Assembly: GCF_022549785.1 (NCBI RefSeq)
Contig: NZ_JAKZGO010000004.1
Span: forward strand, 235,603-299,602
DNA from: Belliella alkalica
GTDB taxonomy: Bacteria; Bacteroidota; Bacteroidia; Cytophagales; Cyclobacteriaceae
Length of the DNA stretch: 64,000 bases
Direction of reading: 5' to 3'
This document shows positions 1-11,963 of this stretch, piece after piece (position 1 is the first letter of the stretch; the number at the start of each line of letters is the position of its first letter). Position numbers and translations under genes: made by a program. The notes under the pieces were generated by a model that worked only from the letters and a program-made list of their open reading frames with translations, was not told the DNA's origin and ran no database searches.

Positions 1-1619
1 TCTTGACAGATCTTTATGTACCAAATGACGGCTGGACCAATGAAAGCATGATTTTGTTAAAGTCAGATGATCTGGTCAATTGGACTCACAGCAATATCCA
101 CATTCCTACGGTTTTTCCTGAGAAATTCAGTGAAGTTAGGAGAGTATGGGCGCCACAAACGATCTTTGATTCCAAGGCAGGAAAATACATGGTCTATTGG
201 TCCATGCAGTTTGAAGGGGAAGCAGATATCATCTATTATGCTTATGCAAACAGTGACTTTACTGCTTTGGAAAATGAGCCACAGCAACTTTTTTTCCATC
301 CGGAAGGAAAATCTTGTATCGATGGAGACATCATTTTTCATGAAGGGAAATACCATTTATTTTTCAAAACAGAAGGACATGGCAATGGTCTCAAAAAGGC
401 AGTTTCGGATAAGTTGACTGAAGGTTATGAGATGCAGGACAAATACCTTCAGCAGACAAAAGAGGCCGTCGAAGGATCGGGGATTTTCAAACTAAATGAT
501 TCAGAGAAATTCATACTCATGTATGATGTCTATATGAAGGGATCCTATCAGTTTACCGAAAGTACTGACTTGGAAAATTTCACTGTTATTGATGAGCAAA
601 TCAGTATGGATTTCCATCCTAGGCATGGTTCTGTGCTTCCGATCAGTCTGGAAGAAAAGGAAAGATTGATCAAGGAATTTGGCTATGCCGACGAGGTAGT
701 TTCTGGTAATCCTGTTTTGAAAGGTTACTATGCTGATCCAGAGATCATCTATTCTGAAAAAGAGCAGAAATACTTCCTTTATCCTACAAGTGATGGATAT
801 GATGGCTGGTCTGGAACCTATTTCAAGACATTTTCTTCAGAAAATCTTCGCGATTGGAAGGAAGAAGCAGTGATTTTGGATCTGAAGAAGGATGTATCCT
901 GGAGTGACAGGAATGCTTGGGCTCCTACAATGTTGGAAGTGAAGAAAGAAGACGGATATGAATATTTTTACTATTTCACAGCTAGTCAAAGTATAGGTGT
1001 TGCAACTTCCGATAGCCCATCTGGACCTTTTACAGATTCAGGTAAGCCATTAATTGATTTCAAACCTAACGGTGTTTCCGGCGGACAAGAAATCGATCCA
1101 GATATTTTCAAAGATCCGCAGTCAGATATTACCTACCTCTATTGGGGCAATGGCTATTTGGCCGCAGTTCCCTTGAATGACGATTTGAAGAGTTTTGATA
1201 AGGAAAAAATCACAGTAATGACCCCTGACCAGACTTTTAGAGAAGGTGTGGAGGTGTTTTTCAGAAATGGAAAATACTACTTCCTGTGGTCAGAAGATGA
1301 TACCAGATCAGAAAACTATCGGGTGAGATATGCTATCTCAGATAGTCCAGTCGGCCCTTTGGAAATCCCTGAAAACAACCTGATTTTGAGCAAAAACCCA
1401 AAGTTGGGAATCTATGGAACTGGTCACAACTCAGTGATCAATGTCAAGGATACCGATGATTGGATGATCGTCTATCACCGCTTCAAGAGGCCTGAAGGAA
1501 TCAGAATGGGTCAATCAGCAGGTTTTCATAGAGAAGTGTGTATAGATAAAATGGAGTTTGACGAAAATGGATATATCCTAAAAATAGAACCTACAATTGA
1601 TGGTGTGGTGCTAGAATAA
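1..1619 (+). CDS. GH43-family glycoside hydrolase, two tandem propeller domains (5' end outside window)
   Basis: The reading frame is open from the first base, so the N-terminus and any signal peptide lie upstream; 538 codons are present. The second domain carries the GH43 catalytic set: the base Asp in YYADPEIIY (about residue 245 of the visible part), the modulator in EIDPDIFKD, and the acid Glu in REGVEVFF. The first half repeats the plan (SCIDGDIIFHEGKYHLFF, EAVEGSGIFK), suggesting two five-bladed propellers in tandem. GH43 enzymes cleave arabinofuranosides, xylosides or galactans; the substrate here cannot be told. It sits upstream of a GH43 remnant and a GH2 beta-galactosidase, so a side-chain-trimming role in a plant or algal glycan locus is likely. 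The family is clear; the specificity is not. Confidence 0.85.
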   Translation, partial: LTDLYVPNDGWTNESMILLKSDDLVNWTHSNIHIPTVFPEKFSEVRRVWAPQTIFDSKAGKYMVYWSMQFEGEADIIYYAYANSDFTALENEPQQLFFHPEGKSCIDGDIIFHEGKYHLFFKTEGHGNGLKKAVSDKLTEGYEMQDKYLQQTKEAVEGSGIFKLNDSEKFILMYDVYMKGSYQFTESTDLENFTVIDEQISMDFHPRHGSVLPISLEEKERLIKEFGYADEVVSGNPVLKGYYADPEIIYSEKEQKYFLYPTSDGYDGWSGTYFKTFSSENLRDWKEEAVILDLKKDVSWSDRNAWAPTMLEVKKEDGYEYFYYFTASQSIGVATSDSPSGPFTDSGKPLIDFKPNGVSGGQEIDPDIFKDPQSDITYLYWGNGYLAAVPLNDDLKSFDKEKITVMTPDQTFREGVEVFFRNGKYYFLWSEDDTRSENYRVRYAISDSPVGPLEIPENNLILSKNPKLGIYGTGHNSVINVKDTDDWMIVYHRFKRPEGIRMGQSAGFHREVCIDKMEFDENGYILKIEPTIDGVVLE

Positions 1620-1635
1620 GTAAGTGATCCAATGA

Positions 1636-1848
1636 TACAAAATCCAAAAACCATACAAATCATTTGATGGACAATCAACTTATATCCTATCACTTCAAGG
1701 TAAAAAAGATGCATTCATTTTCATCGCTGATCGTTGGCAGCCTCAGGATTTGAGAAATAGTCCATACATATGGCTTCCATTGAAGTTCGATTCTGGTGAA
1801 CCTATCGTCCAATGGAGAGATTCTTGGGATTTGTCTCTATTCGATTGA
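1636..1848 (+). pseudogene. Decayed 3' tail of another GH43-type gene
   Basis: After a stop in the same frame at 1633, about 70 codons run open to TGA at 1846 with no ATG at the beginning. The peptide ends with features seen at the C-terminus of some GH43 enzymes: SFDGQSTYIL, GKKDAFIFIADRWQPQDL, SPYIWLPLKF and WRDSWDLSLFD. It cannot be the tail of the upstream GH43, whose stop is at 1617-1619. I read it as the surviving end of a neighbouring glycosidase gene that was mostly deleted. The remaining bases up to the GH2 gene (1849-2043) show nothing else recognisable. Confidence 0.6.
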
Positions 1849-2031
1849 TTTGTGTTCATGTAGTCTCTTTTATTTATGATTATAGACAAAATAGAACTAT
1901 TTGACCACCTTATAAAACCAATATGTCACCCTTCAAAAACTGTGGTGGCTGTAACTTAGTGATCAAATTCTGAAGTCAAAATTCACTTAACAACAAGTGT
2001 GATGGTAGTAGCTCCCATTAACTTGAAATAA

Positions 2032-5154
<3,123 letters not shown>

Positions 5155-5200
5155 TATTTTTTTCTAACGTATATACTAAAGCTTACACTAACGAAAAATG

Positions 5201-5229
5201 AAAAAAGCCGGGTTCATCCCGGCTTTTTT
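5201..5229. terminator. Bidirectional Rho-independent terminator
   Basis: A 12-bp perfect stem (A6 GCCGGG with CCCGGC T6, loop TTCAT) lies between the convergent GH2 and DinB genes. The A-run and T-run on the two sides make it work in both directions. Confidence 0.93.
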
Positions 5230-5231
5230 CA

Positions 5232-5762
5232 TTATAATGCAGTGAATCTTGGTGGTTCGATTCCATTGGCTCTGATGTAAGAAATCGCTGCACCACGATG
5301 ATGGGTACAGTGATCATCTATCAATCCCAATACTTGTCTTCTGCTGGCAGTATATCCGAAAATGTCGATTTTTTCGGCTAGTTGTGCTTCTGTCAACTTT
5401 GAAAATGTAGCTTTGCCGTAATCATAGCAAGCCTCTACCAATGCCTTTAATTCAGCTTTTGTGGTTGGCTTTTTTTCTAGATCTATTCCAGAATCTTCTC
5501 CCATCAAAAAACCACCACCGATTCCAACAATGGCTGAGCTTAAGTGAGTTACTTGTTCATTGAAACTCATGGCAGTCTCGTGAGGCTTGTAATTTTGAAG
5601 ATCATCAGGCATTGTCTCCACTACTGCTAAGGTCAATTTCTTGCCATTTTCCCATTTCATCATAAATTCTTCCATGTTAGTCTGAGCTGTAGCCACAGTT
5701 TGACCCACAAAAAGGAGCATGATGACGAATGCACTTTGAAGGATAGTTTTGCTTGTTTTCAT
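5232..5762 (-). CDS. Exported DinB-superfamily protein
   Basis: 176 aa with a signal peptide (MKTSKTILQSAFVIMLLFVGQTVATAQ) and a four-helix DinB/YfiT-like bundle. Candidate metal-ligand histidines are in SFNEQVTHLSS and, about 80 residues later, in GLIDDHCTHHRG. DinB-like proteins bind divalent metal and some act as thiol-dependent S-transferases; the exported Bacteroidota members are uncharacterised. It is divergent from gldD with only 75 bases between the starts, and converges on the GH2 gene at a shared terminator. The family is well supported; the activity is unknown. Confidence 0.8.
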   Translation of the reverse strand: MKTSKTILQSAFVIMLLFVGQTVATAQTNMEEFMMKWENGKKLTLAVVETMPDDLQNYKPHETAMSFNEQVTHLSSAIVGIGGGFLMGEDSGIDLEKKPTTKAELKALVEACYDYGKATFSKLTEAQLAEKIDIFGYTASRRQVLGLIDDHCTHHRGAAISYIRANGIEPPRFTAL

Positions 5763-5837
5763 AGTTTTGATTTTTGAATTTTATATAAATATCGTTATTC
5801 CAAAGCGCAAATCAATTCAATTTGATAACTTTGAATC

Positions 5838-6416
5838 ATGTCATTTAAGAACATTTACTGGATCACTATTTTATTGTTGGTTAGTAGCTGTGGAGGGGAT
5901 TATCTTCCAAGGCCAACAGGCTATAACAGAATAGACCTTCCAACGCATGATTTTGAAGTAATCAAAGGCGAATATCCTTACCGATTTGATTCTCCAATAG
6001 CAGTAGAGGTTGAGCAAGATTCTTTCAATTTGAATCAAAAAGACTGGATCAATCTTAACTATCAAAAATTCGGTGCCAAAGTTCACCTTACTTATTTGCC
6101 ATTGGGGAGCAAAGGTGGAGATGTCAAAATGGTCTTGAATGATGCGATCAATTTGACTGCCAAGCATCAAATCAAAGCTTATGGCATTGAAGAGTCAGTG
6201 TTTTTGACACCTAAGGGCTACACAGGAGTAGTGGCTGAGTTGAGTGGAGAAGTTCCAACACAATTCCAGTTTTTTGTCACGGATTCTACCAAGCATTTCC
6301 TCCGTGGGGCACTTTATTTTGATACTGCCATGAAAAACGATTCACTCGCCCCAATCATCGAACATGTCAAAGTAGATATGATGCATCTGATCAATACTTT
6401 GGAATTTGTCAAGTAA
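5838..6416 (+). CDS. gldD: Gliding motility lipoprotein GldD
   Basis: 192 aa with a lipoprotein signal ending LLLVSSCGG. It shows the GldD hallmarks in order: the proline-rich PRPTGYNRIDLP just after the lipidated Cys, EYPYRFDSP, the segment around NLNYQKFGAKVHLTYLPL, and QFFVTDSTKHFLRGALYF. GldD is a membrane lipoprotein needed for gliding and linked to the type IX secretion machinery in Flavobacterium johnsoniae. Here it stands alone, without other gld genes, divergent from the DinB gene. Whether this organism glides cannot be judged from the window. Confidence 0.9.
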   Translation: MSFKNIYWITILLLVSSCGGDYLPRPTGYNRIDLPTHDFEVIKGEYPYRFDSPIAVEVEQDSFNLNQKDWINLNYQKFGAKVHLTYLPLGSKGGDVKMVLNDAINLTAKHQIKAYGIEESVFLTPKGYTGVVAELSGEVPTQFQFFVTDSTKHFLRGALYFDTAMKNDSLAPIIEHVKVDMMHLINTLEFVK

Positions 6417-6506
6417 TGTGGAAGACACCAAGATGCTAAACTCTAGTCATAAGGAGTGAGATGCTAGACATTTAAATGTCATGTCCTGACAAAGAGATGA
6501 GAATAT

Positions 6507-6814
6507 GCCCTGTAAGGCCTGTCCCGAGGATATTGGGAGGCTTTTGACATTAGCTTAGAGTTGTAACCCAATACAATGGTAAATGTCTGATTCGCTTTTG
6601 CCCTGACAGGGCAATTGAATAGCTAAAGAGAATAAAAAGAAATCTATAAATAAAGTGTCAAGAAAAATCAGGACGCGACAGAGTGTCAAGTAATTTCAGG
6701 ACGCGACAATGAGAGAGAGTGAGAAGCCTGAAAGTCTTTAACAACTTCATTAACCCTCGGTGAAACCGGGGGATGAAAACACAATTATGGCGTCGCACGA
6801 CCCTGAAAGGGTCG
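6507..6814. repeat. Cluster of REP-like hairpins
   Basis: Four short hairpins share a CCCTGAMAGGG-type core: 6507-6519 (GCCCTGTAAGGCC, imperfect), 6598-6614 (TTGCCCT-GAC-AGGGCAA, perfect 7 bp), 6754-6772 (CCCTCGGT-GAA-ACCGGGGG) and 6798-6814 (CGACCCT-GAA-AGGGTCG, perfect 7 bp). They lie in the gene-free 6417-7217 interval. The shared GAA/GAC loop suggests one palindromic repeat family; no REP-associated tyrosine transposase gene is in the window. Confidence 0.55.
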
Positions 6815-6949
6815 AACATTAAGATGTTGATAATTAAGGATTAAGAAACGAGAAGAAGAGACCCATCACGAAGTTCCTCTCTGGCGTCAGACTGGGTTGA
6901 ACTTCTCTAACCAATAGAAAATTGTGTCAAGTATTTTCAGGAAGAGACA
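6656..6949. repeat. Three 25-bp IS-end-like repeats
   Basis: The 25-mers at 6656-6680, 6684-6708 and 6925-6949 all begin TGTCAAG and end with GACA. The first two share TCAGGACGCGACA and the third has TCAGGAAGAGACA. The TGTC...GACA ends and the tight tandem pair resemble the multiple terminal repeats of IS21-type elements. No transposase lies between or beside them, so this would be a stranded end or a deletion derivative. Assignment to IS21 is from general resemblance only. Confidence 0.45.
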
Positions 6950-6964
6950 GTTCAGGAATAAGCA

Positions 6965-7000
6965 AAAAATATCCCGTCCATATTGCAAACTGGACGGGAT
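6965..7000 (-). terminator. Possible terminator of the SSS symporter gene
   Basis: A perfect 10-bp stem (ATCCCGTCCA at 6971-6980 with TGGACGGGAT at 6991-7000) is followed, on the minus strand, by ATTTTTTG. It lies 218 bases past the symporter stop, with a repeat element in between, so the link to that gene is inferred. Confidence 0.6.
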
Positions 7001-7013
7001 TACTAAATGATTT

Positions 7014-7148
7014 TACGCTTCTTTGCCAATAGCTTTAATTCCAAAGTTGTTTGCTTGCTTATGTTCAATATCTATGAGTATCTAGTATCAATTAATATCG
7101 GATCTAAGCTAAATCAGGCTTTTCTTTAGTTAGTGGCAAAGTTCCGTA
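7014..7148. repeat. Dispersed 135-bp element with terminal inverted repeats, copy 1
   Basis: This segment recurs at 27447-27581 with the same length and roughly 90% identity by eye. Its ends are inverted repeats: TACGCTTCTTTGCCA at one end against the complement of TGGCAAAGTTCCGTA at the other, 12 of 15 matching. It has no open frame, so it is either a MITE-like non-autonomous element or a structured RNA. It sits just past the symporter gene (minus strand). Confidence 0.7.
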
Positions 7149-7217
7149 TATCCATATTTTGTAAAAAGATTTATGGAATGGCATTTTACTTTCTATAAAA
7201 GGCCATTATACAAATTC

Positions 7218-8993
7218 TCACCTCATTTTTTTCCAACTTCTAAAAATAATAATGCCACCCAAAATCGCAATACCTGTAGCTATGGAAGCAGCTGCTACAT
7301 TTCCATATATCCAGAAGCCTACGGCAAATAGGGTTGCATAAACCATCACTGATCCGACTAACATCAAACCAATTTCCATTGGCAATTGACCTTGTTCTTG
7401 TTCTTCTTCGGGGTAGCGATCCAGTAGTTTTTTCCACCCAAAGGCTGCTGGTTTTACTTTTCTGTAAAATGTAAGCAAAACAGCATCTTTTTCAGGCTTG
7501 GTAAATAAAGTCACAGAAACCCATCCGATTGTAGTGATAATGACGCCATATAAAATTTTAAGATACTCTTGGCCTTCTGCGATAGGAATGATGTTAAATT
7601 TTGGGTTGATGTATTGAAAGAAAATTGCCACAACCAAAGAAATCAACATGGCAGCGATTTCGGTTTTTGCATTGATTCTCCACCAGAACCAACGAAGAAT
7701 GAAAATTGCTCCTGTTCCTGCTCCGATTTGAAGTAATATCTCAAAGGCTTCCAAAGCATTTGATAATGCCAGTGCCAGCAAAGCAGCTAACCCCATCAAA
7801 ACTACTGTGGATATTCTACCTACCATAACTAACTCCTTATCGGTTGCTTCCGGCTTGAGAAATCTTAGGTAGAAATCATTTACCACATAGGAAGACCCCC
7901 AATTGAGATGTGTGGATAATGTTGACATAACTGCCGCAATCAAAGAAGCTAACACCAAGCCTATCAAGCCTGCTGGTAAGAACGTAAGCATTGCGGAATA
8001 TGCCAAATCATGTCCCATCTTATCCACTGGAATATGTGGGAAGGCATCTTGCATATCAGATATATTTGGAAAAATTATCAAGGAACCCAAAGCGATGATG
8101 ATCCATGGCCATGGCCTCACTCCATAATGTGCAATGTTGAAAAACAAAGTCGCACCAATGGCATTTTTCTCATCTTTGGCAGAAAGCATCCTTTGGGCTA
8201 TATAGCCTCCTCCACCTGGCTCAGCACCAGGGTACCATGTAGCCCACCACTGTATAGCCAAAGGCATGATCAACAAAGGCACAATAACATTCATATCATT
8301 GAAATCAGGAAGAAAATTCAACTTACCCACTACATTTGGATGGGTGAGTAAATTGTCCAAAGAGCCAATTTCCGGAAGATCCAAAATATAATATGCAGCT
8401 CCAATTGCTCCAGCCATTGCTATAAAAAACTGGAAGAAATCTGTCAATAACACACCTTTTAGACCACCCAATGAACTGTAGATTACAGTTACAATCGATG
8501 CGATCAACAAGGTTTCAATGGGGCTTAACCCAAGCATCACTCCGCCGATTTTGATGGCAGCCAATGATACTGTTGCCATGATTACTACATTGAAAAATAC
8601 CCCAAGATAAAGAGCTCTAAACGCCCTCAAAAATGCAGCTGACTTCCCGCCATATCTCAATTCATAAAATTCCAAGTCTGTGGTCACCTCTGACCTTCTC
8701 CACAATTTTGCATAGACAAAAACTGTCAACATTCCTGTTAATAAAAATGCCCACCAAACCCAGTTTCCAGATACTCCGTTTGTTCTAACTATATCTGTTA
8801 CGAGATTTGGTGTATCAGCTGAAAATGTTGTCGCTACCATGGATACACCCAATAGCCACCAAGGCATATTCCGCCCAGATAGAAAAAATTCCTTTGCTGA
8901 TGTACCTGCCTTTTTTGATGTATACACTCCAATAAGCATTGAAATCACAAAAAAAGCAGCAATGATGCCCCAATCTAGTAGCGATATGTTCAT
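7218..8993 (-). CDS. Sodium:solute symporter (SSS/SLC5 family)
   Basis: 591 aa with about 14 hydrophobic segments throughout and the SSS features GVSMVATTFSADTPN in the first helices and SSLGGLKGVLLTDFFQF in the middle. It would couple sodium influx to uptake of an organic solute at the inner membrane. The substrate is not readable; SSS relatives of this length in Bacteroidota are often next to sugar or sialic-acid genes, and the divergent neighbour here is a sugar-1-kinase-like gene. The ATG start at 8993 fits a short N-terminal segment before the first helix. The 173-base shared upstream region is very AT-rich. Confidence 0.88.
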   Translation of the reverse strand: MNISLLDWGIIAAFFVISMLIGVYTSKKAGTSAKEFFLSGRNMPWWLLGVSMVATTFSADTPNLVTDIVRTNGVSGNWVWWAFLLTGMLTVFVYAKLWRRSEVTTDLEFYELRYGGKSAAFLRAFRALYLGVFFNVVIMATVSLAAIKIGGVMLGLSPIETLLIASIVTVIYSSLGGLKGVLLTDFFQFFIAMAGAIGAAYYILDLPEIGSLDNLLTHPNVVGKLNFLPDFNDMNVIVPLLIMPLAIQWWATWYPGAEPGGGGYIAQRMLSAKDEKNAIGATLFFNIAHYGVRPWPWIIIALGSLIIFPNISDMQDAFPHIPVDKMGHDLAYSAMLTFLPAGLIGLVLASLIAAVMSTLSTHLNWGSSYVVNDFYLRFLKPEATDKELVMVGRISTVVLMGLAALLALALSNALEAFEILLQIGAGTGAIFILRWFWWRINAKTEIAAMLISLVVAIFFQYINPKFNIIPIAEGQEYLKILYGVIITTIGWVSVTLFTKPEKDAVLLTFYRKVKPAAFGWKKLLDRYPEEEQEQGQLPMEIGLMLVGSVMVYATLFAVGFWIYGNVAAASIATGIAILGGIIIFRSWKKMR

Positions 8994-9116
8994 ATTTTAT
9001 TGATTTTATTATTTAATTTTTTTATTTTAATTATAATACTTAAATAAAAATTTTACTAATGTATATAAATTTTTCCCAAACACAAAGAGCCTTTAGATTA
9101 AGGTTTTTAATTTAAA

Positions 9117-9146
9117 TGAATGATTCATTCAAAAATCTTACTTTTG
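9117..9146 (+). promoter_or_regulatory. TetR-like operator palindrome and -7 element of the NahK-like gene
   Basis: A perfect odd-centred palindrome, TGAATGA-T-TCATTCA (9117-9131), sits 7 bases upstream of TACTTTTG (9139-9146), which fits the Bacteroidota -7 consensus TANNTTTG. The palindrome occupies the place of the -33 box; no TTG is seen there. The half-site TGAATGA resembles operators of TetR-family repressors such as Bacillus FadR. No TetR gene is in the window. Confidence 0.5.
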
Positions 9147-9166
9147 CAAAATAAATTTCTTCAAGC

Positions 9167-10195
9167 ATGGATTCTTTTTCTTTTTTACCTGAACTCAATG
9201 GTCTTTACAATCTTAATTGGGAGGGTAAGCAAGTCAAGCCATTTGGTAGTGGACATATTCACCAGACATATAAAGTGATTGATCCACAGCAGACCTATAT
9301 TCTACAACGATTCAATAAATCTGTATTTAAGAACCCTGAGATCATTTCACATAACCACGAGCTCTTGATCAAATATATGGATTATTTGAGCTTACCTTTC
9401 GAGTTTCCACTTCCAATTGTAAATATTTTAGGTTTCACCCTTTCGGCTATAAAAGAGGATTTTTTCCGGATCTCTCCTTTTGTAGATGGTGTATGCTTAG
9501 AGGAAGTAGTAGAGCCCAAACATGCCTATTTGGCAGCCAAGGCATTCGCTGAATTGATCATTTCGGGTAACAATTTAGAAATTGATGAATTCAAGGAAGT
9601 AATTCCTGGCTTTTTGGACTTAGAGCTAAGGTTCAATCAACTCCTAGAAGCTATCGAACAGTCAAAAGCACCAATTGAGGGTGAGGTTATGGAATTAGTC
9701 GATTTCTTTACTTCCCGAAAATTTTTGGTGGAGGAATATAAAGTTTTGAAGGAAAAGCTTCCCTTAAGACTAACACACAATGATACTAAAATCAATAACC
9801 TTATTTTTTCTGAAGATTTAGAAAGTGTAAAGGCTGTTATTGATCTGGATACAATTATGCCAGGTTATGTTTTCAACGATTTTGGGGATTTGGTTAGGAC
9901 TGTAGCGTGTTCACAGGGAGAAAACTCTATAAATTGGGACGAGATTTATGTTGATAAAGCCAAATATGCCAGCCTTCACCAAGCATTTACTGATGTAGGA
10001 AAAGGTGTTTTTACGAATGAAGAAATCAAATCTCTTCATTTTGGAGGAAAAATGATGACTTGTATCACTGGATTTAGATTTCTTACAGATTTTTTAAATG
10101 GAAATGTGTATTACCAAACCAAATATGAAAAGCAAAATCTGCATCGGGCAAAAAACCAGATGATACTCTTGCAGTCTTTGGAAAGAATCAGTTAA
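9167..10195 (+). CDS. NahK-like sugar 1-kinase (aminoglycoside phosphotransferase fold)
   Basis: 342 aa of the protein-kinase-like APH fold. The catalytic motif LTHNDTKINNLIF and the metal motif AVIDLDTIMPGYVFNDFGD match those of N-acetylhexosamine 1-kinases more closely than antibiotic kinases; the N-terminal GSGHIHQTYKV is the nucleotide loop. It would phosphorylate a free sugar, such as an N-acetylhexosamine, at C1 in the cytosol using ATP. The divergent SSS symporter could import the substrate. The assignment as NahK itself is inference; other small-molecule kinases share the fold. Confidence 0.72.
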   Translation: MDSFSFLPELNGLYNLNWEGKQVKPFGSGHIHQTYKVIDPQQTYILQRFNKSVFKNPEIISHNHELLIKYMDYLSLPFEFPLPIVNILGFTLSAIKEDFFRISPFVDGVCLEEVVEPKHAYLAAKAFAELIISGNNLEIDEFKEVIPGFLDLELRFNQLLEAIEQSKAPIEGEVMELVDFFTSRKFLVEEYKVLKEKLPLRLTHNDTKINNLIFSEDLESVKAVIDLDTIMPGYVFNDFGDLVRTVACSQGENSINWDEIYVDKAKYASLHQAFTDVGKGVFTNEEIKSLHFGGKMMTCITGFRFLTDFLNGNVYYQTKYEKQNLHRAKNQMILLQSLERIS

Positions 10196-10213
10196 CCTTA
10201 TTGGCGACTTCTT

Positions 10214-11890
10214 TTATTTGTTGAATAAGGGAGGTCTCTTTTTTTGCCAATCTGTATTTTCTTGATAAGCTCTTCCTAGCATAATCAATTTTTCTTCTTC
10301 AAATAAATTTGCAAGGAAGGTAATCGATACGGGACTTCCGTTTTCTAAGAATCCACTAGGCATGCAGAGTGCAGGATGGCCTGTGAGGTTGGTTATTTGA
10401 AGTTGATTTCCCCCATAAGACGGAGTGATGATTACATCATATTCTTGGAAAAGCTGATGCATCTCTTCAATCAAAACGGATCGCATCCTGCTAGCTTGTA
10501 TATATTCCACAGCTGGGATAAACCTCGCTGACCTGAAAAGGTTTGGCCAAGCATTTTTCCGTTGATTAACCATCAAATCATCCAAATCCATTCTGGTCAT
10601 ATCATCAAATGCAGCAGCACCTTCTGCTTGTAGCATAATCAAAATGCTGCTTACATCAACAGAAGTTTTAAGCTTAATGGGAGTAAGAGCTACGCCCATT
10701 TTCTTGATATCCTCCAAAACTTGCCTGTCAAAAGCATTGCCTTGCCTTTCGCCTTCGAAAAAATCTTCTAAGTATCCGATTTTCAGGTTTTTTATAGTGT
10801 TATCCACATTGTAATTAAAAGCTGCGGGAATCGTACTTTTGTCTAGCTTATCAACACCATTGAGTACAGAGAGTATTAAACCATTATCCAAAGCTGATCT
10901 CGAAATTGGCCCTATTTTGTCCATACTCCAGCTTAAGGCCATTGCGCCATGTTTGCTGACTCTTCCAAAAGTAGGGCGTAATCCAGTGACTCCATTCCTT
11001 GTAGATGGAGACACAATACTTCCTAATGTTTCTGTACCAAGGGCAAACGGAATCAGCCCAGCACTTACAGAAGATGCTGATCCTGCCGATGAACCACTCG
11101 CTCCTTGATTGAGATTCCAAGGATTTTTGGTAACTCCTCCATACCAAATATCTCCCATAGCTAGTGCTCCGAGTGTAAACTTTGCAAGTAATACCCCTCC
11201 AGCATCATTCAACTTATCCACAACTGTGGCCGTTTCATCAATCTCTTGGTCTTTATATGGCATTGCTCCCCATGTCGTTTTGGTATTTTTGACTGCAAAC
11301 AAATCCTTGATTCCATAAGGTATTCCATGAAGTGGTCCTCGATATTTTCCTGATTTGATTTCTATGTCCATTGCTTTGGCTTGGTCTAGCGCTTCTTTCT
11401 CCAAAAGTGTTATCACAGATTGCAAGGTGTCTCCGTAGAGTTTGATTCTATCCAAATAGATTTTTGTCAATCTTTCTGACGTAATCTTTTGGTTTTTGAT
11501 TAGTGAAGAAAGCTCGGCGACAGATAAAAATGCGATGTCATGATCTTTTTCTGGAAGATCAACCTCTGATGGTAAACCCCATTTTAGCGTTTCTTGATTT
11601 TGGCTTGGGAAAAACCCTTGGGGAAGGGGATTGAAAATCAATGAAGGACTGATTGAATTATCAATTTTTTTCTCCCGCATTTTTTCATAACCTGACTTGT
11701 AATTTTTAAGGTTTTGGATCATGCTGTCTTTTTCTGAAGGTGAAAATGACAAACCTATCAATGTCTCCGCACCTTCGATAGCTTGAGGGGTTATCTCCCC
11801 AACTTTCTTTCCGACAATGAAACCAGTCAATAATAAAACGGGAACCATAATAATTATCCCTATTCTGCGGGTGAATGTAAAATCCTTCAT
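10214..11890 (-). CDS. Amidase-signature family amidase, membrane-anchored
   Basis: 558 aa. The Ser-Ser-Lys triad is visible: Lys in GIPYGIKDLFA, the cis-Ser in the Gly/Ser loop GASGSSAGSAS, and the nucleophile Ser in GTETLGSIVSPS. The N-terminus (RRIGIIIMVPVLLLTGFIVG) is a signal anchor, so the catalytic domain faces the periplasm, unlike cytosolic GatA. The first 120 residues after the anchor are an extension seen in this Bacteroidota subfamily and absent from GatA. It hydrolyses C-N amide bonds; the substrate is unknown. It converges on the kinase gene with 18 bases between the stops. Confidence 0.88.
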   Translation of the reverse strand: MKDFTFTRRIGIIIMVPVLLLTGFIVGKKVGEITPQAIEGAETLIGLSFSPSEKDSMIQNLKNYKSGYEKMREKKIDNSISPSLIFNPLPQGFFPSQNQETLKWGLPSEVDLPEKDHDIAFLSVAELSSLIKNQKITSERLTKIYLDRIKLYGDTLQSVITLLEKEALDQAKAMDIEIKSGKYRGPLHGIPYGIKDLFAVKNTKTTWGAMPYKDQEIDETATVVDKLNDAGGVLLAKFTLGALAMGDIWYGGVTKNPWNLNQGASGSSAGSASSVSAGLIPFALGTETLGSIVSPSTRNGVTGLRPTFGRVSKHGAMALSWSMDKIGPISRSALDNGLILSVLNGVDKLDKSTIPAAFNYNVDNTIKNLKIGYLEDFFEGERQGNAFDRQVLEDIKKMGVALTPIKLKTSVDVSSILIMLQAEGAAAFDDMTRMDLDDLMVNQRKNAWPNLFRSARFIPAVEYIQASRMRSVLIEEMHQLFQEYDVIITPSYGGNQLQITNLTGHPALCMPSGFLENGSPVSITFLANLFEEEKLIMLGRAYQENTDWQKKRPPLFNK

Positions 11891-11963
11891 GTAGTTTTGT
11901 TATAGAAAAGAAACCTCAATGGTGCTTTTTTGTTAATTCTTCTGAAGATAATTAAATTATAAT

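Noticed and set aside
5826-5833. TAACTTTG as a leaderless promoter for gldD
   Set aside because: It fits TANNTTTG but is only 4 bases before the ATG, and no TTG lies at the -33 distance.
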